From assembly GCA_037447235.1 (NCBI GenBank), contig JBBIHC010000020.1, forward strand, positions 1 to 11,646: a stretch of DNA of 11,646 nucleotides, in the 5' to 3' direction. The stretch is from JAVZJR01 sp037447235 (lineage in GTDB: Archaea > Micrarchaeota > Micrarchaeia > Anstonellales > Bilamarchaeaceae). The position numbers and the translations under genes are program-made. Below are positions 1-7,650 of this stretch, one piece after another. The notes under the pieces are model-generated. The model searched no databases. It worked only from the letters and a program-made list of their open reading frames with translations, and was not told where the DNA came from. How positions within the stretch are numbered: position 1 is the stretch's first letter; each line of letters starts with the position of its first letter.

Positions 1-1
1 C

Positions 2-685
2 GTGGCCAGAGAAGGTCGCACAGTGCTGTTTGTGAGCCACAATATGGGGGCGATAAAGTCCTTATGCCCTCGTGCATTTCTGTTGAAAGATGGGACGATT
101 TCTAAGGATAGCAATGTCCATGATGTTGTAGACGCGTACCTGGCAAAAGGAAAAGCAGCGGCAGAACCCGGCATTATCCCATCTCAAACATCACGATTGC
201 ATAGCACAGGACAAGCTTTCTTTCGTTCTATTAGCCTTATCAATTCATTATCGGAAAACACAACAAAGCTGTTTCTAGGTGAGCCATTTCGCATAAATAT
301 ATCCATGGAAGTTTTTGAATCCATCGAGGAAGCCGCTATAGAGGTAAATATTCTTTCCGCAGATGGAATAGAGGTGGCTTCAACGAGAACACTTGACGGC
401 GAAAATCTCCCGCTGATGCTACCGGATGGGGTACATGAAATCACAATAGATATGGCTGTATTTCTATTGCCGCGTGACTATTCAATTGCGTTAATTTTAC
501 ATAAAATTGATGGGACAGTCCTGGACTGGGTAGAAAGAGCACTCGATTTTAGCATCATGAATGTGGCAAGAAATAACGCTGATAATTATCGTTACTTTCC
601 GATTATGCGAGGATATGTGCGCGCTCCTGCACAGTGGCACTTTTCAGAGAGAGTTTCTTTTCATTCGCCAGTAATCAATTCCTAA
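2..685 (+). CDS. Wzt-like polysaccharide ABC exporter ATPase, 3' part (5' end outside window)
   Basis: C-terminal portion of the ATP-binding subunit of an O-antigen/teichoic-acid type ABC exporter, which powers export of a finished glycan across the cytoplasmic membrane. Visible residues 1-16 include VLFVSHNM, the end of the Walker B/H-loop region with the switch histidine at residue 13. LLKDGTI follows near 27-33, as in the end of an ABC domain. Walker A, Q-loop and signature motif must lie upstream of base 1, so the GTG at position 2 is almost certainly internal and the gene is incomplete. Residues about 65-190 form a beta-rich domain (FFRSISLINS, then GEPFRINISMEV, then LPRDYSIALIL) that matches the Wzt C-terminal carbohydrate-binding domain. 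In studied systems that domain recognises the modified non-reducing end of the exported chain. The gene ends 24 bases before the methyltransferase gene. The family call is strong. The exact substrate cannot be read from the sequence. Confidence 0.85.
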   Translation: MAREGRTVLFVSHNMGAIKSLCPRAFLLKDGTISKDSNVHDVVDAYLAKGKAAAEPGIIPSQTSRLHSTGQAFFRSISLINSLSENTTKLFLGEPFRINISMEVFESIEEAAIEVNILSADGIEVASTRTLDGENLPLMLPDGVHEITIDMAVFLLPRDYSIALILHKIDGTVLDWVERALDFSIMNVARNNADNYRYFPIMRGYVRAPAQWHFSERVSFHSPVINS

Positions 686-709
686 TTTGAAATCGTACAG
701 AATCATACA

Positions 710-1858
710 ATGAAATTTAGAAAGCACCTGAAAAGATCAATCGAAAGATTGATTGGCAGGAAAATAGTCACAGTCCCACTCGACAGTACTCCAATTATTA
801 TTGAATCCAAACTTCACGCCAACATTTTACCCATCCGATACAATTATCGTGCTACAGATGAGGGAGATGTCTTTTACAACATTTTACAGAATGGAGACAA
901 TTTCAGATATGCATTATTTGCTTCCGAATTCAGTAACGATAAACCACAATTCGAAAATCATCCTTGCTTAGCATTTCAGATAAACAGAGTCAATAAAGGG
1001 GATAGGATTAGAGTAAACCTTCAAAAGTTATCTGCTTGGATCAATGATCTTCCTGTTTCAACTACAGTGAGCAATTCTCAACCTCATCGCAAATATAATG
1101 CGATAATAGAACTAACTACCGATCGTAAAGAATATACACGCACTTGCTCACATTACTTGCCTTACAGTGACAAACAAATTGCCGAAGATTATTACTTTGG
1201 CGACGACTATATTAATTATCCAAAACAAATCAACACAACAAGAGCAGTGGAGATCGTGGGACGATACAAACCACGAGGAGTTCTATTAGATATTGGATGC
1301 GCACTCGGTTATTACACAAAAGCTTTTCTGGATGCAGGCTATGATGCATATGGAATAGATAGCTCAGCATACGCTGTTAAGCAAGCTCAAGATCTTGTGG
1401 GTGAAATTCGAATAAAAAAATGCAATCCAGATACTGAAGAAATCTCTTTCAAGAATAAGTTCGACATCCTTTATATGTGGGATGTGTTAGAGCATTCTAC
1501 AAACCCACGGCTTATGCTTGAAAAAGCGACCAAGGTAGCCAGAAAAGGCGCCCTTCTTGTACTTCATACATCAAATTCGTGTTCTTTAACACATTTGGTT
1601 ATGGGAGATGACTGGGAAGGATACTCTGATTATTCCCACCGCGGTGTTGACAAAGTGAACGCAGATAACCTTCCGAAATGGTTAGAGGATCTCGGCTGGA
1701 AAATTATGGAATGGGAATGCAATAATATTTGGGTTTCTGGAAGGGATCAAACTCTGCACAGTTTGCGCGATGCGTTTATTCGCATCCCTGAGTTGAATGT
1801 ACTCCTAAAAGAGAGAAATTTGGGCGATTTAATAACAATCTTAGCAAGCAAGTTGTAA
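710..1858 (+). CDS. Class I SAM-dependent methyltransferase with extra N-terminal domain
   Basis: Predicted 382-residue cytoplasmic methyltransferase, probably acting on a sugar or lipid-linked glycan. The C-terminal half carries the Rossmann-type SAM fold: motif I LLDIGCALG at about 192-200, the acidic end of strand beta-2 in YGIDSSAYA (about 214-222), and the post-II segment ILYMWDVLEHS (about 253-263). That pattern is typical of Methyltransf_11/23 enzymes in polysaccharide clusters. YYFGDDYINYP just before the domain (161-171) is also common in this group. Residues 1-150 are not explained by the methyltransferase fold. They begin with a basic stretch and look beta-rich, possibly a separate recognition domain. 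The ATG at 710 is chosen because it is the first in-frame start after the previous stop; no clear Shine-Dalgarno is present. Its place directly after a Wzt-type ATPase suggests a role in chain modification or capping, which is inference. The gene is AT-rich like its left-block neighbours. Confidence 0.85.
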   Translation: MKFRKHLKRSIERLIGRKIVTVPLDSTPIIIESKLHANILPIRYNYRATDEGDVFYNILQNGDNFRYALFASEFSNDKPQFENHPCLAFQINRVNKGDRIRVNLQKLSAWINDLPVSTTVSNSQPHRKYNAIIELTTDRKEYTRTCSHYLPYSDKQIAEDYYFGDDYINYPKQINTTRAVEIVGRYKPRGVLLDIGCALGYYTKAFLDAGYDAYGIDSSAYAVKQAQDLVGEIRIKKCNPDTEEISFKNKFDILYMWDVLEHSTNPRLMLEKATKVARKGALLVLHTSNSCSLTHLVMGDDWEGYSDYSHRGVDKVNADNLPKWLEDLGWKIMEWECNNIWVSGRDQTLHSLRDAFIRIPELNVLLKERNLGDLITILASKL

Positions 1859-1874
1859 CAGCAATTATCCTCAC

Positions 1875-2426
1875 TTGAGACCTATGTTTAAGAAGTTAAG
1901 ATTTCTTGCCCATAAAGTAAAAAAAAGCATTCTTACCCTAAAAGACAGACGGACTAAGGCTCATAAAAATATACGCATGAAATATCTCTTCGAAGAAAAT
2001 TGTGTTATCCAATTGCCAGATATAGATAATTCTTATCAGCAATATTCCTATTCACCAGACATAATGGAGAAGTGGATCGAATTGCTAAACTCCAATAATG
2101 AATTCGGATATTGGGATAAAGAGAGATTCACTGAAGAAATGCTAAAGAAATTAATTCTAGGTACCGAAATACTTTTGGTAAGTAACAACAGATTAATTGG
2201 GTCTTGTGCATCGTTTTCACTTAAAGAATATGAGCCATATCCGGTTCTTGCATACCCTTATGTTCTTCCCGAGTTCAGAAACCAGGGTTTAGGGACATTT
2301 CTAATAAAAAAGACTCTCATTGAATGCCAGAGAAGAGGTTATCCGGGTGTTATTTTAAACACTCAAGATTACAGAGTCTCTGCACTTCACGTTTATCAAA
2401 AAATTGGTTTCAAAATAGGTACATAA
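1875..2426 (+). CDS. GNAT-family N-acetyltransferase
   Basis: Predicted 183-residue GCN5-related acyltransferase that would transfer an acetyl (or other acyl) group from acyl-CoA to an amine, perhaps an amino sugar. Residues 98-176 show the fold: LLVSNNRLIGSCASF (beta strands), then PYVLPEFRNQGLGTFLIKKT, containing the acetyl-CoA pyrophosphate loop R-N-Q-G-L-G at 135-140, then motif B LNTQDYRVSALHVYQKIGF. The N-terminal 40 residues are strongly basic. Translation may start at TTG 1875 or, more plausibly, at ATG 1884, giving 180 residues; neither has a good ribosome binding site. The protein stops only seven residues after the conserved YQKIGF, which is short for a GNAT. A different frame (2420-2491) stays open past the stop and reads as a plausible C-terminal helix, so a small frame change may have shortened this gene. 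The substrate is unknown. Confidence 0.75.
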   Translation: MRPMFKKLRFLAHKVKKSILTLKDRRTKAHKNIRMKYLFEENCVIQLPDIDNSYQQYSYSPDIMEKWIELLNSNNEFGYWDKERFTEEMLKKLILGTEILLVSNNRLIGSCASFSLKEYEPYPVLAYPYVLPEFRNQGLGTFLIKKTLIECQRRGYPGVILNTQDYRVSALHVYQKIGFKIGT

Positions 2427-2445
2427 CTGTATCAAGAGCTTATAA

Positions 2446-2547
2446 ATTATTTTTGCAAATAATCAAATCAACTCTCCAGAAAATTTCCTAGTATGCCAAG
2501 ATGACTGCACAATAGAAATAGGCGACTTTGTATCCATCGGCACTAAC
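2446..2547 (+). other. In-frame 5' extension of the hexapeptide acyltransferase lacking ATG/GTG/TTG
   Basis: Directly upstream of the GTG at 2548, the same frame stays open back to a TAA at 2443-2445. It reads as good hexapeptide-repeat protein, for example CTIEIGDFVSIGTNVLIT, which runs into the annotated start. None of its 34 codons is ATG, GTG or TTG. The frame begins with ATT ATT at 2446-2451, and AAGAG at 2434-2438 lies 7 bases before the first ATT, an ideal spacing for a Shine-Dalgarno element. Either translation begins at a rare ATT codon, or the original start was lost by a small deletion or sequencing error. The coding character is seen directly. The start mechanism is inferred. Confidence 0.5.
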
Positions 2548-2997
2548 GTGTTAATAACATTAAAGTCAACAATTAGAATTGGGGATAACTCTTCAATAGG
2601 TTCATACACAACTATAATGCTTAGAGAGAAAGATGCTGAAGGAATATTCGTTTGTGGCAAAGGCACTTTTATTCACCAGTACAATTATTTCGACACAACA
2701 GTTTCTATATATATTGGTGATGATGTTAGAACTGGTCATTTCAACGTGTTTTATATTCACGATCATTCGATAAGTGGAACTGAACCCATTTGGACTCAGC
2801 CAATTAAAATTAAAAAAGGAGACATAATAATTGGCAATGGTTCCTGGATAGGGGCTCATACAACTATATTGATGGGTGTTGATATCGGTGAAGGTGTAGT
2901 TATTGGAGCAGGTGCTGTTGTAACAAAGTCTATAAAAGATTTTGATATAATGGGTGGCGTTCCTGCTAAAGTTATTTCAAGAGGTTTAACTAAATGA
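2548..2997 (+). CDS. Hexapeptide-repeat (left-handed beta-helix) acyltransferase, 5' end uncertain
   Basis: Acyltransferase of the WbbJ/maltose-acetyltransferase type, expected to O-acetylate a sugar of the surface glycan using acetyl-CoA. From the GTG at 2548 it has 149 residues. The repeated [I/V]-G-x4 pattern is clear: IRIGDNSSIGSYTTI (9-23), IIIGNGSWIGAHTTILMG (93-110), VDIGEGVVIGAGAVVTKSI (111-129). The usual ending GGVPAKVISRG is also present. HDHSISG (71-77) is the loop holding the likely catalytic histidine. No Shine-Dalgarno precedes the GTG, and hexapeptide sequence continues upstream without a standard start, so the true protein may be about 183 residues. The stop overlaps the next glycosyltransferase start by four bases (ATGA), indicating translational coupling. 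Base composition is AT-rich. The family is certain. Substrate and start are not. Confidence 0.8.
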   Translation: MLITLKSTIRIGDNSSIGSYTTIMLREKDAEGIFVCGKGTFIHQYNYFDTTVSIYIGDDVRTGHFNVFYIHDHSISGTEPIWTQPIKIKKGDIIIGNGSWIGAHTTILMGVDIGEGVVIGAGAVVTKSIKDFDIMGGVPAKVISRGLTK

Positions 2998-4142
2998 GCG
3001 CTAATCCACATCAATTAAATAAACGTTTTCCAAAATTACGAATTTTGGTTTGCAGTGACCCTGGCATAGTTCATACTCAACGCTTGATTGAATGCTTGAA
3101 TAAAAGAGCAAAAGTTGGCTTATTCTGGTACGGAGAAAAAGGCAGTACATCCAAATATCAAGTATCACGTTACCCACTCTTTATAAAATCGGATAAAAAT
3201 TTTCCCAAATTTCAACGAAAATTACGAAAATTCGCATTTTATTCCACAATAAAGATCTTCAAACCAACAATAATCCATATCCATCGGGAAGCCTGGTGGT
3301 GTAATACTTTCCACAAAATTGCTCCCAATATTCCAATAATTTTTACATCCTGGGGACATATCCCTGACCATATGTTGCATGGTAAATGGGGTAAGAATAT
3401 ACAATATGCTGCTGGCCTAACAGCTGACGCGCCAACACTGATAGATGAATTAAAGTCCATTGATGGTTGTGGAACAATACCCGCGACAATTTTTCGCTTT
3501 GGTGTAAGCGAGAGTACCTTTTGCCCTGCACCCAACTACACAGAATTAAAAAGAGAACTTTCAATTCCCCTTGAAAGCAAAATAGTTTTCTCACCGCGAA
3601 GTTTACGGGCGATATATAATCATACAACCCTTATCAAGTCAATTCCTAAAATTATTGAGAGAATACCAAACACTTATTTTCTTTTTGTAAACAATCATGG
3701 ACATCGTTATAAAGATGCTGAAGAATATAAATCTATTCTATTCAATCTCGGAAATGAGTTGGGGGTAAATTCCAATATTCGATTTCTTGAACATCTTGTC
3801 GACCATAGTATGGTTGCTAAACGATATCAATCAGCAGATGTTGTAGTATCGATTCCACTAAAAGATGGGTTCCCTGCAACAATATTTGAAGCTATGGCTT
3901 GTGGAGTACCGCTAATTGTATCTGACCTTCCTGACTATAAAGGCGTCATAAACAATCAAAATGCCATACTGATAAACCCTCGACAAGAAGATGAATTGAC
4001 TGAAGCAATCATAAAAGTCTTGACAAATCCTAAATTTAAACAAAATCTGGTAAAAGAAGGGTTATTGACCTATAGAAAGCAAGGAACAATGAGCGGTGAG
4101 GTGGACAAATTAATCGCATTCTATAAGCAATTGACGGGGTAA
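2994..4142 (+). CDS. GT4-family (GT-B fold) glycosyltransferase
   Basis: Predicted 382-residue retaining glycosyltransferase that would add one sugar from a nucleotide-sugar donor to a growing glycan at the cytoplasmic face of the membrane. The N-terminal Rossmann domain begins with LRILVCSDPG at 15-24 and includes FTSWGHIPDHML (117-128). The C-terminal donor-binding domain contains VFSPRSLRAIYNHTTLIKSI (198-217), ADVVVSIPLKDGFPATIFEA (281-300) and MACGVPLIVSD (301-311). The E-x7-E donor motif of the family appears as D291-x7-E299, with Asp at the first position. Length is normal for GT4. The ATG overlaps the preceding acyltransferase stop in ATGA, so the two are probably co-translated. This is the last gene of the AT-rich left block; an 81-base AT-rich gap follows with no recognisable promoter or hairpin. 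Donor and acceptor cannot be assigned. Confidence 0.88.
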   Translation: MSANPHQLNKRFPKLRILVCSDPGIVHTQRLIECLNKRAKVGLFWYGEKGSTSKYQVSRYPLFIKSDKNFPKFQRKLRKFAFYSTIKIFKPTIIHIHREAWWCNTFHKIAPNIPIIFTSWGHIPDHMLHGKWGKNIQYAAGLTADAPTLIDELKSIDGCGTIPATIFRFGVSESTFCPAPNYTELKRELSIPLESKIVFSPRSLRAIYNHTTLIKSIPKIIERIPNTYFLFVNNHGHRYKDAEEYKSILFNLGNELGVNSNIRFLEHLVDHSMVAKRYQSADVVVSIPLKDGFPATIFEAMACGVPLIVSDLPDYKGVINNQNAILINPRQEDELTEAIIKVLTNPKFKQNLVKEGLLTYRKQGTMSGEVDKLIAFYKQLTG

Positions 4143-4223
4143 TAAAAAGTCATGTCTCAAGTAGACACAAATGATGTGGAAATAAATAATCACTCAAAAT
4201 ATTCCCAAAATTAATAAAGATAA

Positions 4224-5189
4224 ATGCTTGTCACTATTATTATCCCGGTGTATAACGCGGCTAAGTATCTTAAATATGCTGTTCACTCCGCATTACACCA
4301 ACTAGAAACAACCGAAGTCCTGCTCATCGAGGACGGCTCCAGCGACAACTCTCTGCAGGTCTGCACTACCCTGGCGGAGGAACACCCCCGCGTCCGCCTG
4401 CTGCGGCACGCGGACGGCGGCAATCACGGCGCAGGCGCCAGCCGGAACCTGGGCATCCGCGCGGCTCAATGCGACTATATCGCCTTTCTGGACGCGGATG
4501 ATTACTTCCTCCCTGAGAGATTCAAGGAAGCCAGACGCATTTTCGCTGAAGACCCCCTGGCGGAGGGGGTTTATGAGGCAGTGGGCTACCATTATGAAGA
4601 CGAAACTTTCAAAGAAAAACGCTATTCGAAAGACACCCTGACCACCATGCGGGAACGCGTACCGCCTGACCAGCTTTTCGAAAAGCAAACCCCGGTTGGA
4701 GACGCAGGATACTGCCCTACCGATGGCTGGGTGCTCAAGAAAAGCGTCTTCGAGAAAAGCGGTCTTTTCGAGGAACATCTGCACCTGCACCAGGACACCG
4801 TTATGTGGGTCAAGCTGGCCGCGGTGGGTCGCATGCTCCCCGGGCGGTTGGACGAAGCGGTTGCCATACGGCGCATCCATGCCAGCAACCGCAGTTATGC
4901 CGAGATTTCAGCGAAATCCTTCTACGAGAACAAATTGCGCATGTGGGAAACGCTATGGCGCTGGGGCAGAATTGCACTTGACAGGAGGCGACAGCAAATC
5001 CTGCTGCGACGCTTTTTGGGTCACGCTGCCAGACCGTATCGAGAGGCTGACCATCCCCTACTCCGACGCAGGCAGGTCATCATCCAGATGCTCTCCCTGC
5101 TGTCGCGCAATCCCTCGCTGCTCTCTGAAAAGCAATATTGGCAGATTTTCTTATCCAGGATCCTGCCCCACGCCATAAACACCCGTTAA
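4224..5189 (+). CDS. GT2-family (GT-A fold) glycosyltransferase
   Basis: Predicted 321-residue inverting glycosyltransferase. It opens with VTIIIPVYNAAKYLKYAV (3-20), the classic GT2 start. LLIEDGSSDNSL (33-44) contains the donor-binding acidic pair, GASRNLGIR is at 71-79, and FLDADDYFLPERF (88-100) carries the D-x-D metal/nucleotide-sugar site. HLHQDTVMWVKLA (187-199) provides the usual acidic base region. The last 80 residues are rich in Arg and Leu (RRRQQILLRRFL) and look helical, possibly for membrane contact. The ATG at 4224 fits the canonical GT2 N-terminus; upstream is only a weak AAAGA purine tract. The first ~85 bases of the gene are AT-rich, and composition then jumps to GC-rich for the rest. 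By hand count there are 24 G/C in 4261-4320, against 38 in 4321-4380 and 46 in 4381-4440. The join falls inside a conserved domain without breaking it. Confidence 0.88.
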   Translation: MLVTIIIPVYNAAKYLKYAVHSALHQLETTEVLLIEDGSSDNSLQVCTTLAEEHPRVRLLRHADGGNHGAGASRNLGIRAAQCDYIAFLDADDYFLPERFKEARRIFAEDPLAEGVYEAVGYHYEDETFKEKRYSKDTLTTMRERVPPDQLFEKQTPVGDAGYCPTDGWVLKKSVFEKSGLFEEHLHLHQDTVMWVKLAAVGRMLPGRLDEAVAIRRIHASNRSYAEISAKSFYENKLRMWETLWRWGRIALDRRRQQILLRRFLGHAARPYREADHPLLRRRQVIIQMLSLLSRNPSLLSEKQYWQIFLSRILPHAINTR

Positions 5190-5209
5190 TACAAAACGTT
5201 CTATCTCCC

Positions 5210-6454
5210 ATGAAATTGATGAGCATCGCCACAAAATACCCCGCCTACCTACAGCAGTTCTACGCCCAAAGACCTGGGCTGGCGGAGCGACCATACGCCG
5301 AGCAACATGCGACTCTTATGGCGCACAGCTTCGGCGCGCCAGAGAACCGCGCTTACGCCTTTGCCAGGCTAGGATACCAGGTAGAACATATCTTTGCAAA
5401 TGCAGAGCCAATGCAAAAGCAATGGGCGCGGGAAAGGGGCGTGGCGTATGGCGAAAAAAATTGGCTGCTCGAGATCAGTGCAGCTCAAATTCTCGCCTTC
5501 CAGCCGGAAATCCTTTTCGTCAGCAATTACACCATCTTCGACGCGTCTTTCATACGCCACATTCGCCAAAAGTGTGCTAGCCTGCGCCTGGTGTTAGGGT
5601 GGTGCGGCGCGCCTTATTCGGACATACAGGTATTCAAGGAATACGACCTGCTTTTCTCAAACATCCCCGAGCTTGTGGCGGGTTTTCAACACCAGGGATT
5701 TCCTGCTTTCCATGTGAAACATGGCTTCGACCCACGCCTGCTGACCCATCTGAAAACCAACGCTACTCCGCATACCGACTTCGCGTTCATCGGCTCTATA
5801 TCCAAAGGAGAGGGCTTTCACAACCAGCGCGAGGAATTGCTGCTCTACTTGATTGAGCATACGCCCCTGGAAATATGGGCCGAAGTGCCGCGCAATTCAT
5901 TTATAAAAATATCGAGAGTCAAAGCCAGACAAATGGTTTATGACCTTGCCCAAAAGTTAAACGGTAGAAAATGGGGGGATGTGCTCTCCTTTATAGCGCC
6001 ATTGAAGCGCGCGGCCAGTTGGAGCAAACGCCCAGCCTTACCTGCAACCGCTCATCCTCGCCTGAGGCGGGTTGCTCGACCGCCGCTGTATGGCCTGGAT
6101 ATGTTTCAACAACTGCGAGATACAAAAGTTTCTCTCAACACACATATCGATATCTCCTCCCAGAGCGCCTCCAACATGCGCCTGTTCGAAGTTACTGGTG
6201 TGGGCAGTTGCCTGCTGACCGACTGGAAAGACAATATCTCGGATTTGTTCGAGCCAGACAGTGAGGTGGTCACTTACCGCAGTCCACAAGAATGCGTGGA
6301 GAAAGCGCGTTTTCTACTGGAGAACGAAAATACACGCTTGGCAATCGCCTTGGCAGGGCAAAACCGTACCTTGCAGGAGCATACAGTGGAGCAGAGCGTG
6401 GCTCAAATCGAGGCTTTGATTCGGGATAGGCTGAGTAAACCGCATGGGCGGTGA
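5210..6454 (+). CDS. CgeB-like glycosyltransferase (Glyco_trans_1_2 C-terminal domain)
   Basis: Predicted 414-residue GT-B glycosyltransferase of the group sharing a C-terminal domain with spore-maturation protein CgeB. The N-terminal domain (MSIATKYPAYLQQFYAQRPG, 4-23; ILFVSNYTIFD, 101-111; VLGWCGAPYSD, 128-138) is followed by HVKHGFDPRLL (168-178) and FAFIGSISKGEGFHNQREEL (191-210). The C-terminal part is highly typical: SLNTHIDISSQSASNMRLFE (308-327), GVGSCLLTDWKDNISDLFEP (330-349), EVVTYRSPQECVEKARFLL (352-370). Residues about 228-295 are a basic, less conserved linker. I chose ATG 5210. A longer frame opens at ATG 5138, but its first 24 residues only re-read the end of the preceding GT2 gene in another frame and do not resemble a glycosyltransferase start. 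ATG 5219 is also possible. The gene ends inside the next one (11-base overlap). The sugar transferred is unknown. Confidence 0.82.
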   Translation: MKLMSIATKYPAYLQQFYAQRPGLAERPYAEQHATLMAHSFGAPENRAYAFARLGYQVEHIFANAEPMQKQWARERGVAYGEKNWLLEISAAQILAFQPEILFVSNYTIFDASFIRHIRQKCASLRLVLGWCGAPYSDIQVFKEYDLLFSNIPELVAGFQHQGFPAFHVKHGFDPRLLTHLKTNATPHTDFAFIGSISKGEGFHNQREELLLYLIEHTPLEIWAEVPRNSFIKISRVKARQMVYDLAQKLNGRKWGDVLSFIAPLKRAASWSKRPALPATAHPRLRRVARPPLYGLDMFQQLRDTKVSLNTHIDISSQSASNMRLFEVTGVGSCLLTDWKDNISDLFEPDSEVVTYRSPQECVEKARFLLENENTRLAIALAGQNRTLQEHTVEQSVAQIEALIRDRLSKPHGR

Positions 6455-7646
6455 AGCGAGCAGCCGGGTTGAATGTGCCCTTAAAATCCTGCATCATCTG
6501 CGCAGGTGTTTGGAAGCATTCGTCAATGGAGAAGTCCGCGCCGGCAGGCGTGACCCGGCTTATTGGCTCTCACTAATCCACGCTAGCCCGCAGCATTGGC
6601 GTTACCCGCTTGTGCCTGCCTGGCTACCAGAGGCCTGCATGGCACTGGGCATCAGACTCCCCGCAAATCTCCCACCCCGAGGCGGCATCAAGGAACTCTA
6701 TCAACTCCTCATATTCCTCGATGCACCATTGAGACAAGCAATTTCCCACATTCCGGCAGAACCGGGTGAAACCCGCTTATCAAAGAGATTTGATCCCGCG
6801 GCTTATGCTGGAAGCCTCTTCGCGAAACTGTCAACGGCCTTTCAACCCCTGAATGACCCCTCCATGGAAGGAGTGAATCTCTACCTGCATGGCAGTCTTG
6901 CAGACCTCACTTTCACCGACTTCTCGGATGTGGACGATCTGGTATTGCTTTCCGGAAAAGCCTGGCAAAGCGCAGATCAACTCGAAAGGATTGGAGCGGT
7001 GCTGGGTAGAATCAGCCGCGCATACCAAGACATCGATCCCTACCAGCACCACGGTCATCTATTGCTAACCGAATTCGACTTGTTACTCTTCGCCCATCAG
7101 CCCATCCCGGTTGTGGTATTCGAGGACATGTGCCTGGTGCGCGGTTTAGAAGAGTTCACTTATCGTGTGACAACAATAGATCATGCATCGCTGATAGCCT
7201 TGGAAAACACCCTCCGGGCAATGCGCTCCAGACTGGCGCGCTTGGATCAATTTGGTGGCCTGCGGGCTTTCGAGTTAAAAGAACTGGCGGGAGAGATCGC
7301 GTTGCTGCCAGCCTATCTTTTCCAAGCGCAGGGGGAAATGCTCTCGAAGCCCCAAGCAATTGGCAGAGCAGACGATTTGTTCTCACCCGGAGCATTGAAA
7401 GCCCTGGAATGGGCGACGTTCCTGAGAGGGAATTTTACCCCACTGATCAAACACCCCCGCGTGCAGTCCCTGAAACGCCTGGCTCGCAAGACCTGCCCAC
7501 GCCGTCACCAGGCAGAAACACTTCTGCGGCGCTGGAGTCCATGGGTGGTAAAGAATCATCCTTTGGGCGTAAATTCGGAAGTGCATGCTGCCATCCAGGA
7601 GATGATCAAAGAAAGCCAGGCGACCTTCGAGATTATTTCTGGATAA
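6444..7646 (+). CDS. Nucleotidyltransferase-fold protein of unknown function (first of a tandem pair)
   Basis: Predicted 400-residue protein. Residues 147-169 carry a Pol-beta superfamily nucleotidyltransferase signature: YLHGS (147-151), then about ten residues, then SDVDDLVLL (161-169), in which D162 and D164/D165 are the expected metal ligands. HGHLLLTEFDLLLF (203-216) could be the later strand that supplies the third acidic residue (D212). Residues 1-140 form a separate, mostly helical region, and the last 80 are basic (SLKRLARKTCPRRH, 342-355). The layout resembles the uncharacterised nucleotidyltransferase families (NTP_transf_5-like) often found in capsule clusters, but I cannot assign a named family. 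If active, it would transfer a nucleotide or phospho-nucleotide group to a sugar, lipid or protein; this is not shown. The ATG at 6444 overlaps the previous gene by 11 bases and is the first in-frame start. No signal peptide is visible. Four bases separate it from the next, also nucleotidyltransferase-like, gene. Confidence 0.68.
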   Translation: MGGEASSRVECALKILHHLRRCLEAFVNGEVRAGRRDPAYWLSLIHASPQHWRYPLVPAWLPEACMALGIRLPANLPPRGGIKELYQLLIFLDAPLRQAISHIPAEPGETRLSKRFDPAAYAGSLFAKLSTAFQPLNDPSMEGVNLYLHGSLADLTFTDFSDVDDLVLLSGKAWQSADQLERIGAVLGRISRAYQDIDPYQHHGHLLLTEFDLLLFAHQPIPVVVFEDMCLVRGLEEFTYRVTTIDHASLIALENTLRAMRSRLARLDQFGGLRAFELKELAGEIALLPAYLFQAQGEMLSKPQAIGRADDLFSPGALKALEWATFLRGNFTPLIKHPRVQSLKRLARKTCPRRHQAETLLRRWSPWVVKNHPLGVNSEVHAAIQEMIKESQATFEIISG

Positions 7647-7650
7647 CAGC

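Noticed and set aside
4133..4165. TTGACG at 4133 as a -35 promoter element for the right block
   Set aside because: It is the coding end of the GT4 gene and no TATAAT-like -10 is present at 16-18 bases. The right block may simply be read through from upstream.
4670..4700. Perfect 12-base palindrome CTTTTCGAAAAG near 4674, a possible regulatory site
   Set aside because: It lies in the middle of the GT2 coding sequence and encodes ordinary Leu-Phe-Glu-Lys. Short palindromes of this kind occur by chance.
4302..4880. Long open frame on the minus strand (about 190 codons) opposite the GT2 gene
   Set aside because: It lies wholly antisense to a gene with clear GT2 motifs, in the GC-rich part where antisense frames stay open by composition. 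Its translation shows no recognisable domain.
5138..5209. Upstream ATG that would lengthen the CgeB-like glycosyltransferase by 24 residues
   Set aside because: The added residues are an out-of-frame reading of the GT2 3' end and do not resemble a protein start. ATG 5210 leads straight into the family-like N-terminus.
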